Shown here piece by piece: positions 40,694-49,547 of a stretch of 64,000 nt of DNA (its first letter is position 1; the number at the start of each line of letters is the position of its first letter). The stretch spans positions 1 to 64,000 of the forward strand of contig CAZIUE010000010.1 of the NCBI GenBank assembly GCA_964542535.1. Direction: 5' to 3'. This DNA is from Pseudopelobacter sp964542535. Lineage in GTDB: Bacteria > Desulfobacterota > Desulfuromonadia > Geobacterales > Pseudopelobacteraceae. The notes below the pieces were generated by a model, which saw only the letters and a program-made list of their open reading frames with translations, was not told the origin of the DNA and did not search any database. Made by a program: the position numbers and the translations under genes.

Positions 40694-42052
40694 CTACAGT
40701 CCCTCTCCGGCGCCGCTCGCAGTCCCTTCCGGGCCGGTTCGCCGGTGAGCGGTTCGTGCCAGTTCCCTGATGGCCCGGTAGCACCCCCGGGGGGTGGAAT
40801 CGAAGGCCAGGACCCGGCACTCCAGGCGTCGGGCCAACTCTTCCAGGCCCATGTCATCCAGGAATATATCCTCCCCCTCCTTGAGCATCACGTCCGGCAG
40901 CAGCAGCGCCGTCCCGATCCGCACCCCCTCCAGGGAGGAGATGATGTCGTTGCCCGTCACCAGGCCGCTGACGGTAACGCTCTCCCCGAACAGGCGATTC
41001 TCCACCGCCCGGGTCAGGATCTCCACCCCGCACGTTTCCCCCAGCTTTTCCAGAAAATTGCTCACGAAGCCGAAGGCGGACACACCGGTCACCACCGTCA
41101 CCCGCATGGGTTCCAGCCTGCGGGCCGTGCGCAGCGTACGGGACGCATCGCGCAGGAAGAGCGGCACCATGCCGACTCCGTTCTCCAGCTGTGGCAGTTC
41201 ACCGTAACTCCTGAGCGGTGGGAAGGGGAGTCCGGCCTTGAGGTAAAACTCGTCCGCCAGAAACAAAAAAGGCTGACCGAGGCGTTTGGCCAGCTCCCTG
41301 GCGGCCGGTTCCCAGATATGCAGGAACTGGCGGGCATACGCTCCATCCACCTCCTTAAGATGCGGCAATCCTTCGCGGTGGCGGGTCAGCCCCAGCGGTA
41401 CCACCGCCAGGGACTGAACCGCCGGGAAGAGTCCCGCCAGGTCGGAGATGGTCCGCTCCAGATGGCTGCCGTCGTTCAGGCCGGGGCAGAGCACTGCCTG
41501 GGTGTGCAGGGTGATGCGGCCGGCGGCCAGGCGCTTCAGCTGGTCCATGATGGGGGGCAGCCCATCCCTGCCCAGCAGGTGTCCGCGCAGGAGCGGATCG
41601 GTGGTATGGACGGAGATGTACAGCGGAGAGAGTCGTTGCTGTTCGATACGCTTCAGGTCGGCCGCCCCGAGGTTTGCCAGGGTGACGTAATTACCGTTCA
41701 GGAACGAGAGACGGTAGTCCTCGTCCTTGACGTAAAGCGGTCTGCGCAACCCCCGGGGGAGCTGGTGGACGAAACAGAAAACGCAGTTGTTGCGGCAGCG
41801 GGCCGGCCGCGGGGCCGCGAAGATCAGTCCCAGGGGCTCCTCCGGTTCCCGCTGGATCTCGTAGTCCCATAGCTCCCGGTCCGGTTTTTCTACCTCCAGC
41901 AGCAGCTCGTCCCGGCCGGAACTGTAGTAGCTGTAGTCGATGATATCCCTTAGCCGGTGGCCGTTGACCCCCAGCAGGCGGTCCCCCGCCGCCATGCCCA
42001 GTTCATGGGCCAGGGAGCCGGGTACGACGCTTTCGATCAGGAGTCCCCGCAT
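40694..42052 (-). CDS. DUF512-type radical SAM protein with PDZ-like N-terminus
   Basis: 452 residues. The ATG at 42052 shares one base with the stop of the permease gene (TGATG). Residues 1-60 resemble a PDZ-like domain (VVPGSLAHELGMAAGDRLLGVNGH). C86-x3-C90-x2-C93 (CRNNCVFC) is the radical SAM motif, followed by DUF512 elements (HTQAVLCPGLNDG, VVPLGLTRHREGLP, ADEFYLKAGLP, TGVSAFGFV, DVMLKEGEDIFLDD). Function of this widespread family is unknown. Last gene of the hfq-miaA-mutL block here. Confidence 0.92.
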   Translation of the reverse strand: MRGLLIESVVPGSLAHELGMAAGDRLLGVNGHRLRDIIDYSYYSSGRDELLLEVEKPDRELWDYEIQREPEEPLGLIFAAPRPARCRNNCVFCFVHQLPRGLRRPLYVKDEDYRLSFLNGNYVTLANLGAADLKRIEQQRLSPLYISVHTTDPLLRGHLLGRDGLPPIMDQLKRLAAGRITLHTQAVLCPGLNDGSHLERTISDLAGLFPAVQSLAVVPLGLTRHREGLPHLKEVDGAYARQFLHIWEPAARELAKRLGQPFLFLADEFYLKAGLPFPPLRSYGELPQLENGVGMVPLFLRDASRTLRTARRLEPMRVTVVTGVSAFGFVSNFLEKLGETCGVEILTRAVENRLFGESVTVSGLVTGNDIISSLEGVRIGTALLLPDVMLKEGEDIFLDDMGLEELARRLECRVLAFDSTPRGCYRAIRELARTAHRRTGPEGTASGAGEGL

Positions 42053-43125
42053 CAGGCGCCCCGGTAGAAGGGAGAATCGCGGTAGTAGTCGCTCAGGGAG
42101 CGGAGGAATACCAGCAGCACGGCGGTGACCGGCACGGCCAGCAGCATGCCCATCAGGCCGAACAGCTGGCCGCCGATCAGCAGGGCGACGATGGCTGCCA
42201 GGGGATGGAGTCCGACACTGTCCCCCACCACTCGGGGGGTGATCACCATCCCCTCCAGAGCCTGCACCAGTCCGAACCACCCCAGACAGAGCAGCGGATG
42301 CAGCAGGTCGTGGAATTTCAGCAGCGCCATCAGCAGGGAGAGCACGATGCCCAGGATGGTGCCCACGTAGGGGATGATGAAGGTGATGCCTGCCAGGGTG
42401 CCGATGGCGATGGCCAGGTCGATGCCGATGAGGTACAGGCCGGCGCTGTAGAGCAGTGCCAGGATGGCGCACACCGACAGCTGGCCGCGTATGAAGCCGG
42501 ACAGCACCAGGTCAACCTGGGCCAGCTTCTCCCGGACCCAGGCCCGGTGACGTTCGGGTATGTAGGACTCCAGGGCCGCTCCCATGCGGGGAAAGTCGGC
42601 CAGCAGGTAGAAGAGGTACACCGGGATGATCAGATAGCCGAGAAAGGCCAGGATCAGGGAGACGGTGGAGCTGAAGGCCTGCTGGATCAGATTGAGCAGC
42701 GGCCTGACCAGGTCGGGGGAGAGGGACTGGGCCTGACTGAGCAGGGCGGCCAGTTGGCGCGAGATTCCCTCCGGGGTCTCGATGCCCAGGTACGACTTGA
42801 CCGCCGGGGGTGTGAGCTGGTAGAGGCGCTGGGCATAACCGGGCAGGTTGGGTTGCAGGCTGGAGAGCTCGGCGCTGATGGAGGCGATCAGGAAACAGAG
42901 GAAGCCGCCGCCCAGCACCAGGGCCGCGCCGAAGACGATCAGGATGCCTGCCACCCTGCTGATCCCCCGCCGCTCCAGCAGCCGCACCGCGGGATTGAGG
43001 ATGTAGGCCAGCCCCAGGGCGATGAAGAGCTGCATGAACACGGACGACGAATAGGTCAGGAGCAGGCCGGCCAGGACGAGCAGCGCCAAGGCGACGGCCA
43101 GAAGGATTTTGGTGCTTGTGTGCAT
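42052..43125 (-). CDS. AI-2E family transporter (UPF0118 permease)
   Basis: 357 residues from ATG 43125. The ribosome site is weak (GAGG 12 nt upstream); the longer frame is not supported. About seven to eight hydrophobic segments with family motifs IALGLAYILNPAVRLLERR, FIVPYVGTILG-like and ITPRVVGDSVGLHPL. Members export quorum signals, peptides or Na+; the substrate here is unknown. Stop overlaps the next gene's start by one base. Confidence 0.88.
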   Translation of the reverse strand: MHTSTKILLAVALALLVLAGLLLTYSSSVFMQLFIALGLAYILNPAVRLLERRGISRVAGILIVFGAALVLGGGFLCFLIASISAELSSLQPNLPGYAQRLYQLTPPAVKSYLGIETPEGISRQLAALLSQAQSLSPDLVRPLLNLIQQAFSSTVSLILAFLGYLIIPVYLFYLLADFPRMGAALESYIPERHRAWVREKLAQVDLVLSGFIRGQLSVCAILALLYSAGLYLIGIDLAIAIGTLAGITFIIPYVGTILGIVLSLLMALLKFHDLLHPLLCLGWFGLVQALEGMVITPRVVGDSVGLHPLAAIVALLIGGQLFGLMGMLLAVPVTAVLLVFLRSLSDYYRDSPFYRGA

Positions 43126-43180
43126 GGGAGAGAGGGGCCTCGCCGCGAAGCCGGAGGGCTTCGCGGGACCGGGACGGAGG

Positions 43181-43405
43181 TTACTGGTGCAGGCGGAATG
43201 AGCCGTTGGCCGAGGTGATGGTGGAGATGGCGTGTTTATACACCAGGACATCGCAGTTCAGGTCCAGGAGCACAGAGAAGTTGTCGAACGACTTGATGTA
43301 CCCCTCCAGCTTGTCGCCGGACATCATGGTGACGACCACCTTGACGCGCTCCTTGCGGGACTGGTTGAGGTACTGATCCTGAATGTTGAACGGTGCCTTT
43401 GCCAT
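43181..43405 (-). CDS. hfq: RNA chaperone Hfq
   Basis: 74 residues from ATG 43405 with GGAGGG 9 nt upstream (a second ATG at 43414 is too close to the ribosome site). Sm1 (NIQDQYLNQSRKERVKVVVTMMSGDKLEGYI) and Sm2 (LVYKHAIST) are intact, with no long C-terminal tail. It forms hexamers that pair small RNAs with mRNAs. Lies 17 nt downstream of miaA, the order seen in many proteobacteria. Confidence 0.96.
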   Translation of the reverse strand: MAKAPFNIQDQYLNQSRKERVKVVVTMMSGDKLEGYIKSFDNFSVLLDLNCDVLVYKHAISTITSANGSFRLHQ

Positions 43406-43422
43406 GGGTGTCATCCCTCCTG

Positions 43423-44352
43423 TCATGAAAAAAATGCAATGCAATGTCGCAGAATAGTAGCAAACTTTTCCGGATATTCAAGCCATATAATCCGCGGGTC
43501 GGCGTTGAACCAGGTCAGCTGCCGTTTGGCGTAGCGGCGGGTGTTGCGCTTGATCAGCCGTTCGGCCTCCTCACGGTCCACCGCTCCTGCCAGGAAGGCG
43601 CAGGCCTCCCGGTAGCCGATGGCCCGCATGGCTTTGAGCTCCGGCGAGAAGCCCGCCTGGAGCAGGGCACGGGCCTCGTCCAGGAGCCCCGTGGCCAGCA
43701 TGCGTTCCACCCGCTGCTCGATGCGCCGGTACAGCTCCGGACGTTCGACGGTGATGCCGATGGTCAGGCTTTCGTAGCGCTCCCCGGCAAAGCCGTGGTC
43801 GTGCTGGTGTCGGGAAAGGGGCGTGCCGGTCAGCTGGTACACCTCCAGCCCGCGGATGATGCGCACCAGGTTGTTGGGATGGAGGGTGGCGGCCAGCTCC
43901 GGGTCAACCCGGCGCAGCTGCTCCAGCATGGCCTGGTTGCCCTCCTGGAGTGCCTGCTCCTGCAGGCGGCGGCGCAACTCTCCGGTGCCCGTCGGCGAGT
44001 CCACCAGGCCGTGTAGCAGGGCGCGGATGTAGAGGCCGGTGCCCCCCGCCAGGATGGGGCGTTTTCCCCTCCGGATGATGTCGGCAATGGCCCGGCCGGC
44101 CGTGTCGCTGAAGTCGGCCGCCGAGAAGGGATGGTCCGGGGGGACGATGTCCAGCAGGTGGTGGGGGATGCCGGCCATCTCCTCCCTGGTCGGCTTGGCC
44201 GTGCCGATGTCCATGCCGCGGTAGACCTGCATGGAGTCGGCATTGACGATCTCGCCCTCAAGTTCCCGGGCCAGGCGTACGGCAAGCTCGCTCTTGCCCG
44301 AGGCGGTGGGGCCGCAGATGACCAGTATGCGGGGGAGTTCCTGGCGGGTCAT
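43423..44352 (-). CDS. miaA: tRNA dimethylallyltransferase
   Basis: 309 residues, overlapping the mutL stop by 4 nt. P-loop GPTASGKSELA, then DSMQVYRGMDIGTAKP, HHLLDIVPP, GGTGLYIRAL and the C-terminal NTRRYAKRQLTWF define MiaA. It isopentenylates A37 of tRNAs reading UNN codons. Cotranscribed with mutL and hfq. Confidence 0.97.
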   Translation of the reverse strand: MTRQELPRILVICGPTASGKSELAVRLARELEGEIVNADSMQVYRGMDIGTAKPTREEMAGIPHHLLDIVPPDHPFSAADFSDTAGRAIADIIRRGKRPILAGGTGLYIRALLHGLVDSPTGTGELRRRLQEQALQEGNQAMLEQLRRVDPELAATLHPNNLVRIIRGLEVYQLTGTPLSRHQHDHGFAGERYESLTIGITVERPELYRRIEQRVERMLATGLLDEARALLQAGFSPELKAMRAIGYREACAFLAGAVDREEAERLIKRNTRRYAKRQLTWFNADPRIIWLEYPEKFATILRHCIAFFS

Positions 44353-46175
44353 GCGCGCTTGAAGATTCTCTCCAGCTCCCCCCGGGATATTGCGTGGGAA
44401 ACCGGGCGGCCGTGGGGGCAGCTGGCGGCGAAGTCGCTGTCGTCCATGCCGCGCAACAGCTCCCTGATCTGGCGCTCCTCCAGGCGGTGCATGCCACGTA
44501 CGACGCTGTGGCAGGCGATGCGCGAGAGCAAGGCGTCCCGGGCCTCCAGGAAGGCGGAACTGGCGCCCAGCTGGGTCAGCTCCGCCAGCATGTCCCTGAC
44601 CAGTCCGCCGGCGTCCCGTTCCACCGCCAGGCGGGGGATGGCGCTGACGATGACCGTGTTGCCGCCGAAGGGCTCCAACTCGAAGCCGATGCGGGCCAGC
44701 TCTCCGCCGAAGCGCCTGGCCGTGTCCGCCTCGCTGAAAGAGAGTTCCAGGGTCTCGGGGAAGAGCAGCCGCTGGGATTCCACACCGTCCAAGTCGAACT
44801 GGCGACGCAGTTTCTGGAAGGCCACCCGTTCGCTGGCGGCGTGCTGGTCGATGATCACCAACTGGTCCCCGGACTGGCAGAGGATGTACTCGTCATGGAA
44901 CTGGCCGATGATTCCCAGGGAGGAGAAGTACCCCCTCGTTTCGCGGGGCTGTTCCGGGGAGGGGAAAGGGGGAGACGGTTCCCGGACCGTTCCCACTTCC
45001 ACCGGCGGAAGGCTGCTCCGCGCCGTTTCCGGTTGGCCGGCCAAGTGGAAGGGGCGCGTATCCCCTTGCCGTTCCACATCCAGGGAAGCCTGGGCCGCGG
45101 CGGCGATGCGCTCGCGGTAGGCCTGGCTCGTTGGCAGGGGCGTGCCGGCAGTCGGCAGAGCAGGCGTCCGCGGGCCGGGCAGCCAGGGGGAGCGCCCCAG
45201 GAGCTCCTCCAGGGCTGATTGCAGGGTGTCGTGCACCAGCGATTGGCGGCGGAAACGCACCTCATGCTTGGTGGGGTGCACGTTCACATCCACCTCGCCG
45301 GGGGAAAGGCGGATGAAGAGGGCCACCACCGGGTAGCGCCCCCGGTCGATCACTCCCCGGTAGGCCTGCATGATGGCATGCTGGATCACCCGGTCGCGGA
45401 TGAAACGGCCGTTGATGTAGGTGAACATGGCGTTACTGGTGGAGCGGCAGGCCGCGGGGGCGGAGATGTAGCCGCTGATGTCGATGTCGTCGCGGGACAG
45501 GGACAGCTCGTGCAGGCTGGAGGCGGTGCCCTTGCCCAGGGTTTGGGTGAGGCGTCGCAGCAGGTCGCCCCGCTGTACCCGCAGCAGGTCGCGGCCGTCG
45601 CTGGTACAGCTGAACGCCACGTCGGGGCGGGAGATGGCCATGCGGGTCAGGCTGTCCCCAACATGGCCTGCCTCAGTCTCGGCGCTGCGCAGGAACTTGA
45701 GGCGCGCCGGGGTGTTGAAGAAGAGCTGCTCGACGCTGATCTGGGTGCCCGGGGCCATGCCGCAGGCTCTCACGTCCCGCACGTTCCCCCCTTCCACGAT
45801 GATCTCGGTTCCCTCCGGATTGTCCGCCTCGCGGGTTGCCAGGCGCAGGCGGGAGACTGATGCGATGGAGGGAAGCGCCTCGCCGCGGAATCCCAGGGTG
45901 CTGATCCCGTCCAGGTCGTTGTCGCTTCTGATCTTGCTGGTGGCGTGGCGCTCCAGGGAGAGCAGGGCGTCCTCGCGGGACATGCCGTGGCCGTTGTCCG
46001 TAATCCTGATCAGGCGCCTGCCGCCGCCGGCGATTTCAACGCCTATGTCCGTCGAGCCGGCATCCAGGGCGTTCTCGATCAACTCCTTGATGACCGATGC
46101 CGGGCGTTCCACCACCTCTCCGGCGGCAATTTTGTTGGTGATGATTTCGGGCAGGATAGCGATGCGGTGGGACAC
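44349..46175 (-). CDS. mutL: DNA mismatch repair protein MutL
   Basis: 608 residues. The GHKL ATPase domain is complete (NALDAG, DNGHGM, TLGFRGEALPSI, NVHPTKHEVRF), followed by a Pro-rich linker and a dimerisation/endonuclease-type domain. In the C-terminal part the metal motif DQHA(X)2E(X)4E reads DQHAASERVAFQ, so the last Glu is Gln, while ACHS and CPHGRP motifs are kept. It couples MutS recognition to strand incision. It begins after the terminator at 46205-46228, so mutL-miaA-hfq is a separate unit from prmA-rsmE. Confidence 0.96.
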   Translation of the reverse strand: MSHRIAILPEIITNKIAAGEVVERPASVIKELIENALDAGSTDIGVEIAGGGRRLIRITDNGHGMSREDALLSLERHATSKIRSDNDLDGISTLGFRGEALPSIASVSRLRLATREADNPEGTEIIVEGGNVRDVRACGMAPGTQISVEQLFFNTPARLKFLRSAETEAGHVGDSLTRMAISRPDVAFSCTSDGRDLLRVQRGDLLRRLTQTLGKGTASSLHELSLSRDDIDISGYISAPAACRSTSNAMFTYINGRFIRDRVIQHAIMQAYRGVIDRGRYPVVALFIRLSPGEVDVNVHPTKHEVRFRRQSLVHDTLQSALEELLGRSPWLPGPRTPALPTAGTPLPTSQAYRERIAAAAQASLDVERQGDTRPFHLAGQPETARSSLPPVEVGTVREPSPPFPSPEQPRETRGYFSSLGIIGQFHDEYILCQSGDQLVIIDQHAASERVAFQKLRRQFDLDGVESQRLLFPETLELSFSEADTARRFGGELARIGFELEPFGGNTVIVSAIPRLAVERDAGGLVRDMLAELTQLGASSAFLEARDALLSRIACHSVVRGMHRLEERQIRELLRGMDDSDFAASCPHGRPVSHAISRGELERIFKRA

Positions 46176-46204
46176 GGGGGTTCTCCAGGGCTGGGGGGAA
46201 AACG

Positions 46205-46228
46205 AAAAAGAGCGGGTTGCCCCGCTCT
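46205..46228 (-). terminator. intrinsic terminator of the prmA-rsmE-zinc-ribbon unit
   Basis: Minus strand: AGAGCGGG/CCCGCTCT with a short GCAA-type loop, followed by TTTTTCGTTTT. It lies 25-48 nt after the stop at 46253. Confidence 0.85.
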
Positions 46229-46252
46229 CGTGATCAGGGAGTCAAGAATGGA

Positions 46253-46861
46253 CTACTTCTTCGGGGGAGCATCGCTGGATTCGCCGAAAAGGCTGGAAAA
46301 GTCGTCCTCCCCTTTCTTTACGGGTCGACCGTCAGGTGTTTCGGCGGGAGCGTCGTCCCAGGAGAAGCTGCTCAGGTCGTATTCGCCCGGGGCGTCTCCC
46401 GACAGAGGTGGGGGGGGGGCGGGTGTTGCCTGCGGGGCGGGCTTTGTCTGGTGGGTCGGTTCGAGCAGGTCGGCGAAGGCGTCCTCCGGGGTGATGGTGC
46501 TGGTGGCGGCCGCTGGTTCCTCATCGAAGGAGAAGGTGAAGGGGGAAGCCGGCTCGCCGGGTTGGCGCTCCTCGAAGCTGAAGGGGGCGGCGGGGGCCGC
46601 CTGCGGGGGGCTTGGCGCTTGGTCGGGGATATCGAAGGAGAACATGTCGGCTGCCGGTTGCTCCGGCTGTTCCGGGGCCGCGGTGGCCACGGGGTTGGGG
46701 GCTGCGGCCACCATGCCCGCAGCCATGGCTTCGCGCCGGTCCGCCTGGAGCACGACCGGTTTCAGGCCATAGGTCTGGCGATGGGCGGTCAGGTCCTGCG
46801 AACATTTCTTGCAGTTGTCGTTACTCTCGAAACTTGTATAGCCGCATTTCGGACATTTCAT
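46253..46861 (-). CDS. zinc-ribbon protein with a long disordered acidic/proline tail
   Basis: 202 residues from ATG 46861 behind GGAG. Four cysteines in the first 20 residues (CPKC, CKKC) form a zinc ribbon. The remainder is low-complexity, rich in Ala, Pro, Asp and Glu, with repeated FSF/FSFDxE elements (MFSFDI, PFSFEE, TFSFDEE, SSFSWDD), probably short binding motifs in a disordered chain. No membrane helix is seen. It follows rsmE by 38 nt. Function unknown; may be an adaptor to RNA or ribosome enzymes encoded upstream. Confidence 0.8.
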   Translation of the reverse strand: MKCPKCGYTSFESNDNCKKCSQDLTAHRQTYGLKPVVLQADRREAMAAGMVAAAPNPVATAAPEQPEQPAADMFSFDIPDQAPSPPQAAPAAPFSFEERQPGEPASPFTFSFDEEPAAATSTITPEDAFADLLEPTHQTKPAPQATPAPPPPLSGDAPGEYDLSSFSWDDAPAETPDGRPVKKGEDDFSSLFGESSDAPPKK

Positions 46862-46899
46862 GAACGTCTCCTGTCGTCGCACCGTCAGCGGGGCGACGG

Positions 46900-47646
46900 C
46901 TAGATATTTCCCCAAATATACTGGAGTATTGCGGTAATGGCAAGGGATGCGGTCTCGGTGCGCAGGATTCGCCTGCCGAGGCTGACGGGGAGAAAACCGT
47001 GCTCGCCGAAGCAGCGCACCTCCCGGGGGTCGAACCCTCCCTCGGGGCCGATGGCCACGACAACCGATGCCGGACGGGAAACGCGTTCCAGGAGTTCCTT
47101 CAGCCCCTGGCGCTGCTCGTCTTCCCAGAGCAACAGGCGCAGCTCGTGGCGACAGGAGGCAGCTGCCTGTCCGGTGTCGTTGAACCAGCCGACCGTTGGT
47201 GCGGTGCGCCTGCCGCACTGGCGGGCCGCCTCGGTAGCGATCCGGCTCCACCGCTCCAGTTTTGCGTCTTTCTGCTCCTGGCGCAGGCGGGCAACGGAAC
47301 GCTGACCGGCGAACAGGCGGAAGTCGTGCACCCCCAGTTCGGTCCCTTTCTGCAGGATCAGCTCGGTCTTCTCCCCCTTGGGGAGGGCCTGGCAGATGGT
47401 GATGGCCGGCGTTTCTCCGCCGTCGTCCACGGGAACCAGGGACGCGGAGATCTCCACCAGGAGACGCTCCCGGTCCACTTGCCGGATGGTGCCCCGGTGT
47501 TCTCCCCCCTGTTCGTCCACCAGGGTGACCGGCGCGCCCGGCCCCAGCCGCAGCACCCGCGCCATGTGGCCGAACAGGTCCCCTTCCAGCCAGGCATGGT
47601 CTCCCCGGATGGCGTCGCGGCGGACCATGAAGCGCCGGCCGGTCAT
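46900..47646 (-). CDS. rsmE: 16S rRNA m3U1498 methyltransferase
   Basis: 248 residues from ATG 47646, overlapping the prmA stop by 4 nt. N-terminal PUA-like domain and a SPOUT knot with IGPEGGFD, LGRRILRTETA and the QALPKGEKTELILQKGTELG motif. It methylates U1498 of 16S rRNA. The prmA-rsmE pair is a common arrangement of ribosome-modifying enzymes. Confidence 0.95.
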   Translation of the reverse strand: MTGRRFMVRRDAIRGDHAWLEGDLFGHMARVLRLGPGAPVTLVDEQGGEHRGTIRQVDRERLLVEISASLVPVDDGGETPAITICQALPKGEKTELILQKGTELGVHDFRLFAGQRSVARLRQEQKDAKLERWSRIATEAARQCGRRTAPTVGWFNDTGQAAASCRHELRLLLWEDEQRQGLKELLERVSRPASVVVAIGPEGGFDPREVRCFGEHGFLPVSLGRRILRTETASLAITAILQYIWGNI

Positions 47647-48563
47647 GGTTGGGAGGCTCTCCGGTAGAGCATGGCTACCCATTCACCCTGGTGGCGGGTC
47701 TCGCAATAGGTCAGGTCGGGCAGCGCGAAACCGCCGCGCACCAGCTGCTCCCGCTCCGCCAGGATGCCGGAGAGTACCAGCGCTCCCCCCGGCGCCAGGC
47801 GCCGGATCAGGGAGGGGGCCAGGCGCACCAGCTCTTCCGCCAGGATGTTGGCCAGGATCAGGTCGAAGCTTTCCCCGATCGACTCCAGGGGGGTGGTGGC
47901 GCACTCCACCAGCTTTGCCATGCCGTTCATGGCCAGGTTCTCCCGGGCAACCTCCACCGCCTGGGGATCGATGTCCACCGCCAGGACCCGGCCGGCGCCC
48001 AGGCGGGCCGCGGCCATGGCCAGGATGCCTGATCCGGTGCCCAGATCCAGCACCGCGGGGCTTGAGGGCGCGGCCATGATCTCCTCCAGCAGTTCCAGGC
48101 AGAGGCGGGTGGTCTCGTGCCCCCCCGTGCCGAAGGCCATGCCCGGGTCAATGCGCAGCACGATGTCGTCCGGATTCAGTTCCGGCTGTTCCCAGGTTGG
48201 TACGATCATCAGCCGCCTACCCACGCGCAGCGGCTTGAAGTTGGCTTTCCAGCTGCTGCTCCAGTCTTCGCTGCGCACAGTGGAGACGCAGGGGTGGGGA
48301 AGGGAGAGCCCCGGGTGCTGCCCGGCCAGCCGGTCCAGGAATCTCTGGATCTCTCCCAGGCAGGCGTCCAGGTCGTCCTCTTCGCTGAAGTAGGCTCTGA
48401 CCGTTCTGATGGGGGCATGGCTGATCTCGTCGGGTGAGAACGCATCCACATCCAGGTTTTCGGTGCAGACACCGCAACCGGAGAGTTCGCCCAGGTATGC
48501 GGCCAGGATATCCGCCAGGTCGGCGGGGATGTCGCAGCTGATTTCAAGCCAACGGGTCGTCAT
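47643..48563 (-). CDS. prmA: ribosomal protein L11 methyltransferase
   Basis: 306 residues. Class I SAM-binding motif LDLGTGSGILAMAAARLGA, with DPGMAFGTGGHETTRLCLELLE before it and LILANILAEELVRLAP after it, all diagnostic of PrmA. It trimethylates L11. ATG 48563 has AAGGA upstream, and a predicted promoter sits at 48597-48625. First gene of the minus-strand block. Confidence 0.96.
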   Translation of the reverse strand: MTTRWLEISCDIPADLADILAAYLGELSGCGVCTENLDVDAFSPDEISHAPIRTVRAYFSEEDDLDACLGEIQRFLDRLAGQHPGLSLPHPCVSTVRSEDWSSSWKANFKPLRVGRRLMIVPTWEQPELNPDDIVLRIDPGMAFGTGGHETTRLCLELLEEIMAAPSSPAVLDLGTGSGILAMAAARLGAGRVLAVDIDPQAVEVARENLAMNGMAKLVECATTPLESIGESFDLILANILAEELVRLAPSLIRRLAPGGALVLSGILAEREQLVRGGFALPDLTYCETRHQGEWVAMLYRRASQP

Positions 48564-48596
48564 GGGAGTCCTTGCAATTTTTTAAATAAGTTCGAG

Positions 48597-48625
48597 ATGT
48601 TAACAGGGTGGCTCGGTGCAGGCAA
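48597..48625 (-). promoter_or_regulatory. predicted prmA promoter
   Basis: Minus strand: TTGCCT (48620-48625), 17-nt spacer, TAACAT (48597-48602), about 35 nt before prmA. It is divergent from the promoter at 48634, leaving eight nt between the two -35 boxes. Confidence 0.4.
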
Positions 48626-48633
48626 CAAAAACC

Positions 48634-48662
48634 TTGACAAATAGTACGGTTCTAATTAGAAA
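48634..48662 (+). promoter_or_regulatory. predicted promoter of the PPDK regulator-response regulator unit
   Basis: TTGACA (48634-48639), 17-nt spacer, TAGAAA (48657-48662), 43 nt upstream of the start at 48705. The spacer is AT-rich with an ATTAGAAAT stretch. Confidence 0.5.
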
Positions 48663-48704
48663 TATAACAGTGCCTTAATAAGATCTGGAAGGGAGTTGCA
48701 GCTC

Positions 48705-49547
48705 ATGAAACGCGTGTACGTCATATCTGATGCAACCGGTGAAACGGCCGAACGGGTCATTCGCGCCGCCCTGTCCCAGTTCTACTACGACGAGGTCAAG
48801 GTGGTACGCCTGTGCCAGATTCATAATGAAAACGACGTGCAGCAGGCCATGTCCGTGGCCATCGCCGAACCGGGCATGATCGCCTATACCCTGGTGGATC
48901 CCGGTCTTTCCCAGATGGTGTCCCAGCTGGCCGAAGAGCACGGCATGTTCGCCGTGGATCTGCTGGGGGGGCTGATCTACAGCCTGTCCTGTTTTCTGGG
49001 CGCCACCTCCCAGGCGAAACCGGGACTTCTGCACCGCATCGATACCGATTACTTCAAGCGCATGGAGGCGGTGAACTTTACGGTCACCCATGACGACGGC
49101 CAGGATACGCTCTACCTGCACAAAGCCGACCTGGTGCTGGTGGGGGCTTCCCGTTCGTCCAAGACGCCGCTCTCCATGTATCTGGCTCACAAGGGGTACA
49201 AGGTGGCCAACGTGCCGCTGGTGACCGGAATCGATCCGCCGGCGGAGCTGTTCCAGATCGAGCAGGAGAAAATCGTCGGCCTGCTTATCGATCCCAAGCG
49301 GCTGGTGGAGATCCGCACCTCGCGCCTGATCAACATGCGCCAGAGTCCCCGGGGGAATTACGCCGACTATAACCGGGTGGAGGATGAGATCACCTACTGC
49401 CGGCGGCTCTATCGCCAGCATCCCCAGTGGATGGTCATCGACGTGACGAACAAGTCGGTGGAGGAGGCGGCCTCGGAAATCCTGCGCAAGATGGCGGCCC
49501 GTGAAAAACGACAAACGGAACCACGTGTAAAAGGAGACATATCATGA
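48705..49547 (+). CDS. pyruvate, phosphate dikinase regulatory protein (DUF299 kinase/pyrophosphorylase)
   Basis: 280 residues from ATG 48705 with GGGAG nine nt upstream (an in-frame TTG at 48696 is less likely). N-terminal VYVISDATGETAERV, P-loop GASRSSKTPLSMYLA, and VTGIDPPAELF and IDPKRLVEIR elements match the DUF299 family that phosphorylates and dephosphorylates PPDK or PEP synthase using ADP and phosphate. It would tune PEP formation, related to the PEP carboxylase in this window. Overlaps the response regulator gene by 4 nt. Confidence 0.93.
   Translation: MKRVYVISDATGETAERVIRAALSQFYYDEVKVVRLCQIHNENDVQQAMSVAIAEPGMIAYTLVDPGLSQMVSQLAEEHGMFAVDLLGGLIYSLSCFLGATSQAKPGLLHRIDTDYFKRMEAVNFTVTHDDGQDTLYLHKADLVLVGASRSSKTPLSMYLAHKGYKVANVPLVTGIDPPAELFQIEQEKIVGLLIDPKRLVEIRTSRLINMRQSPRGNYADYNRVEDEITYCRRLYRQHPQWMVIDVTNKSVEEAASEILRKMAAREKRQTEPRVKGDIS

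Noticed and set aside
47024..47040. GGTCGAACCC, like a tRNA T-arm
   Set aside because: It codes the GPEGGFD motif of rsmE; no tRNA folds around it.
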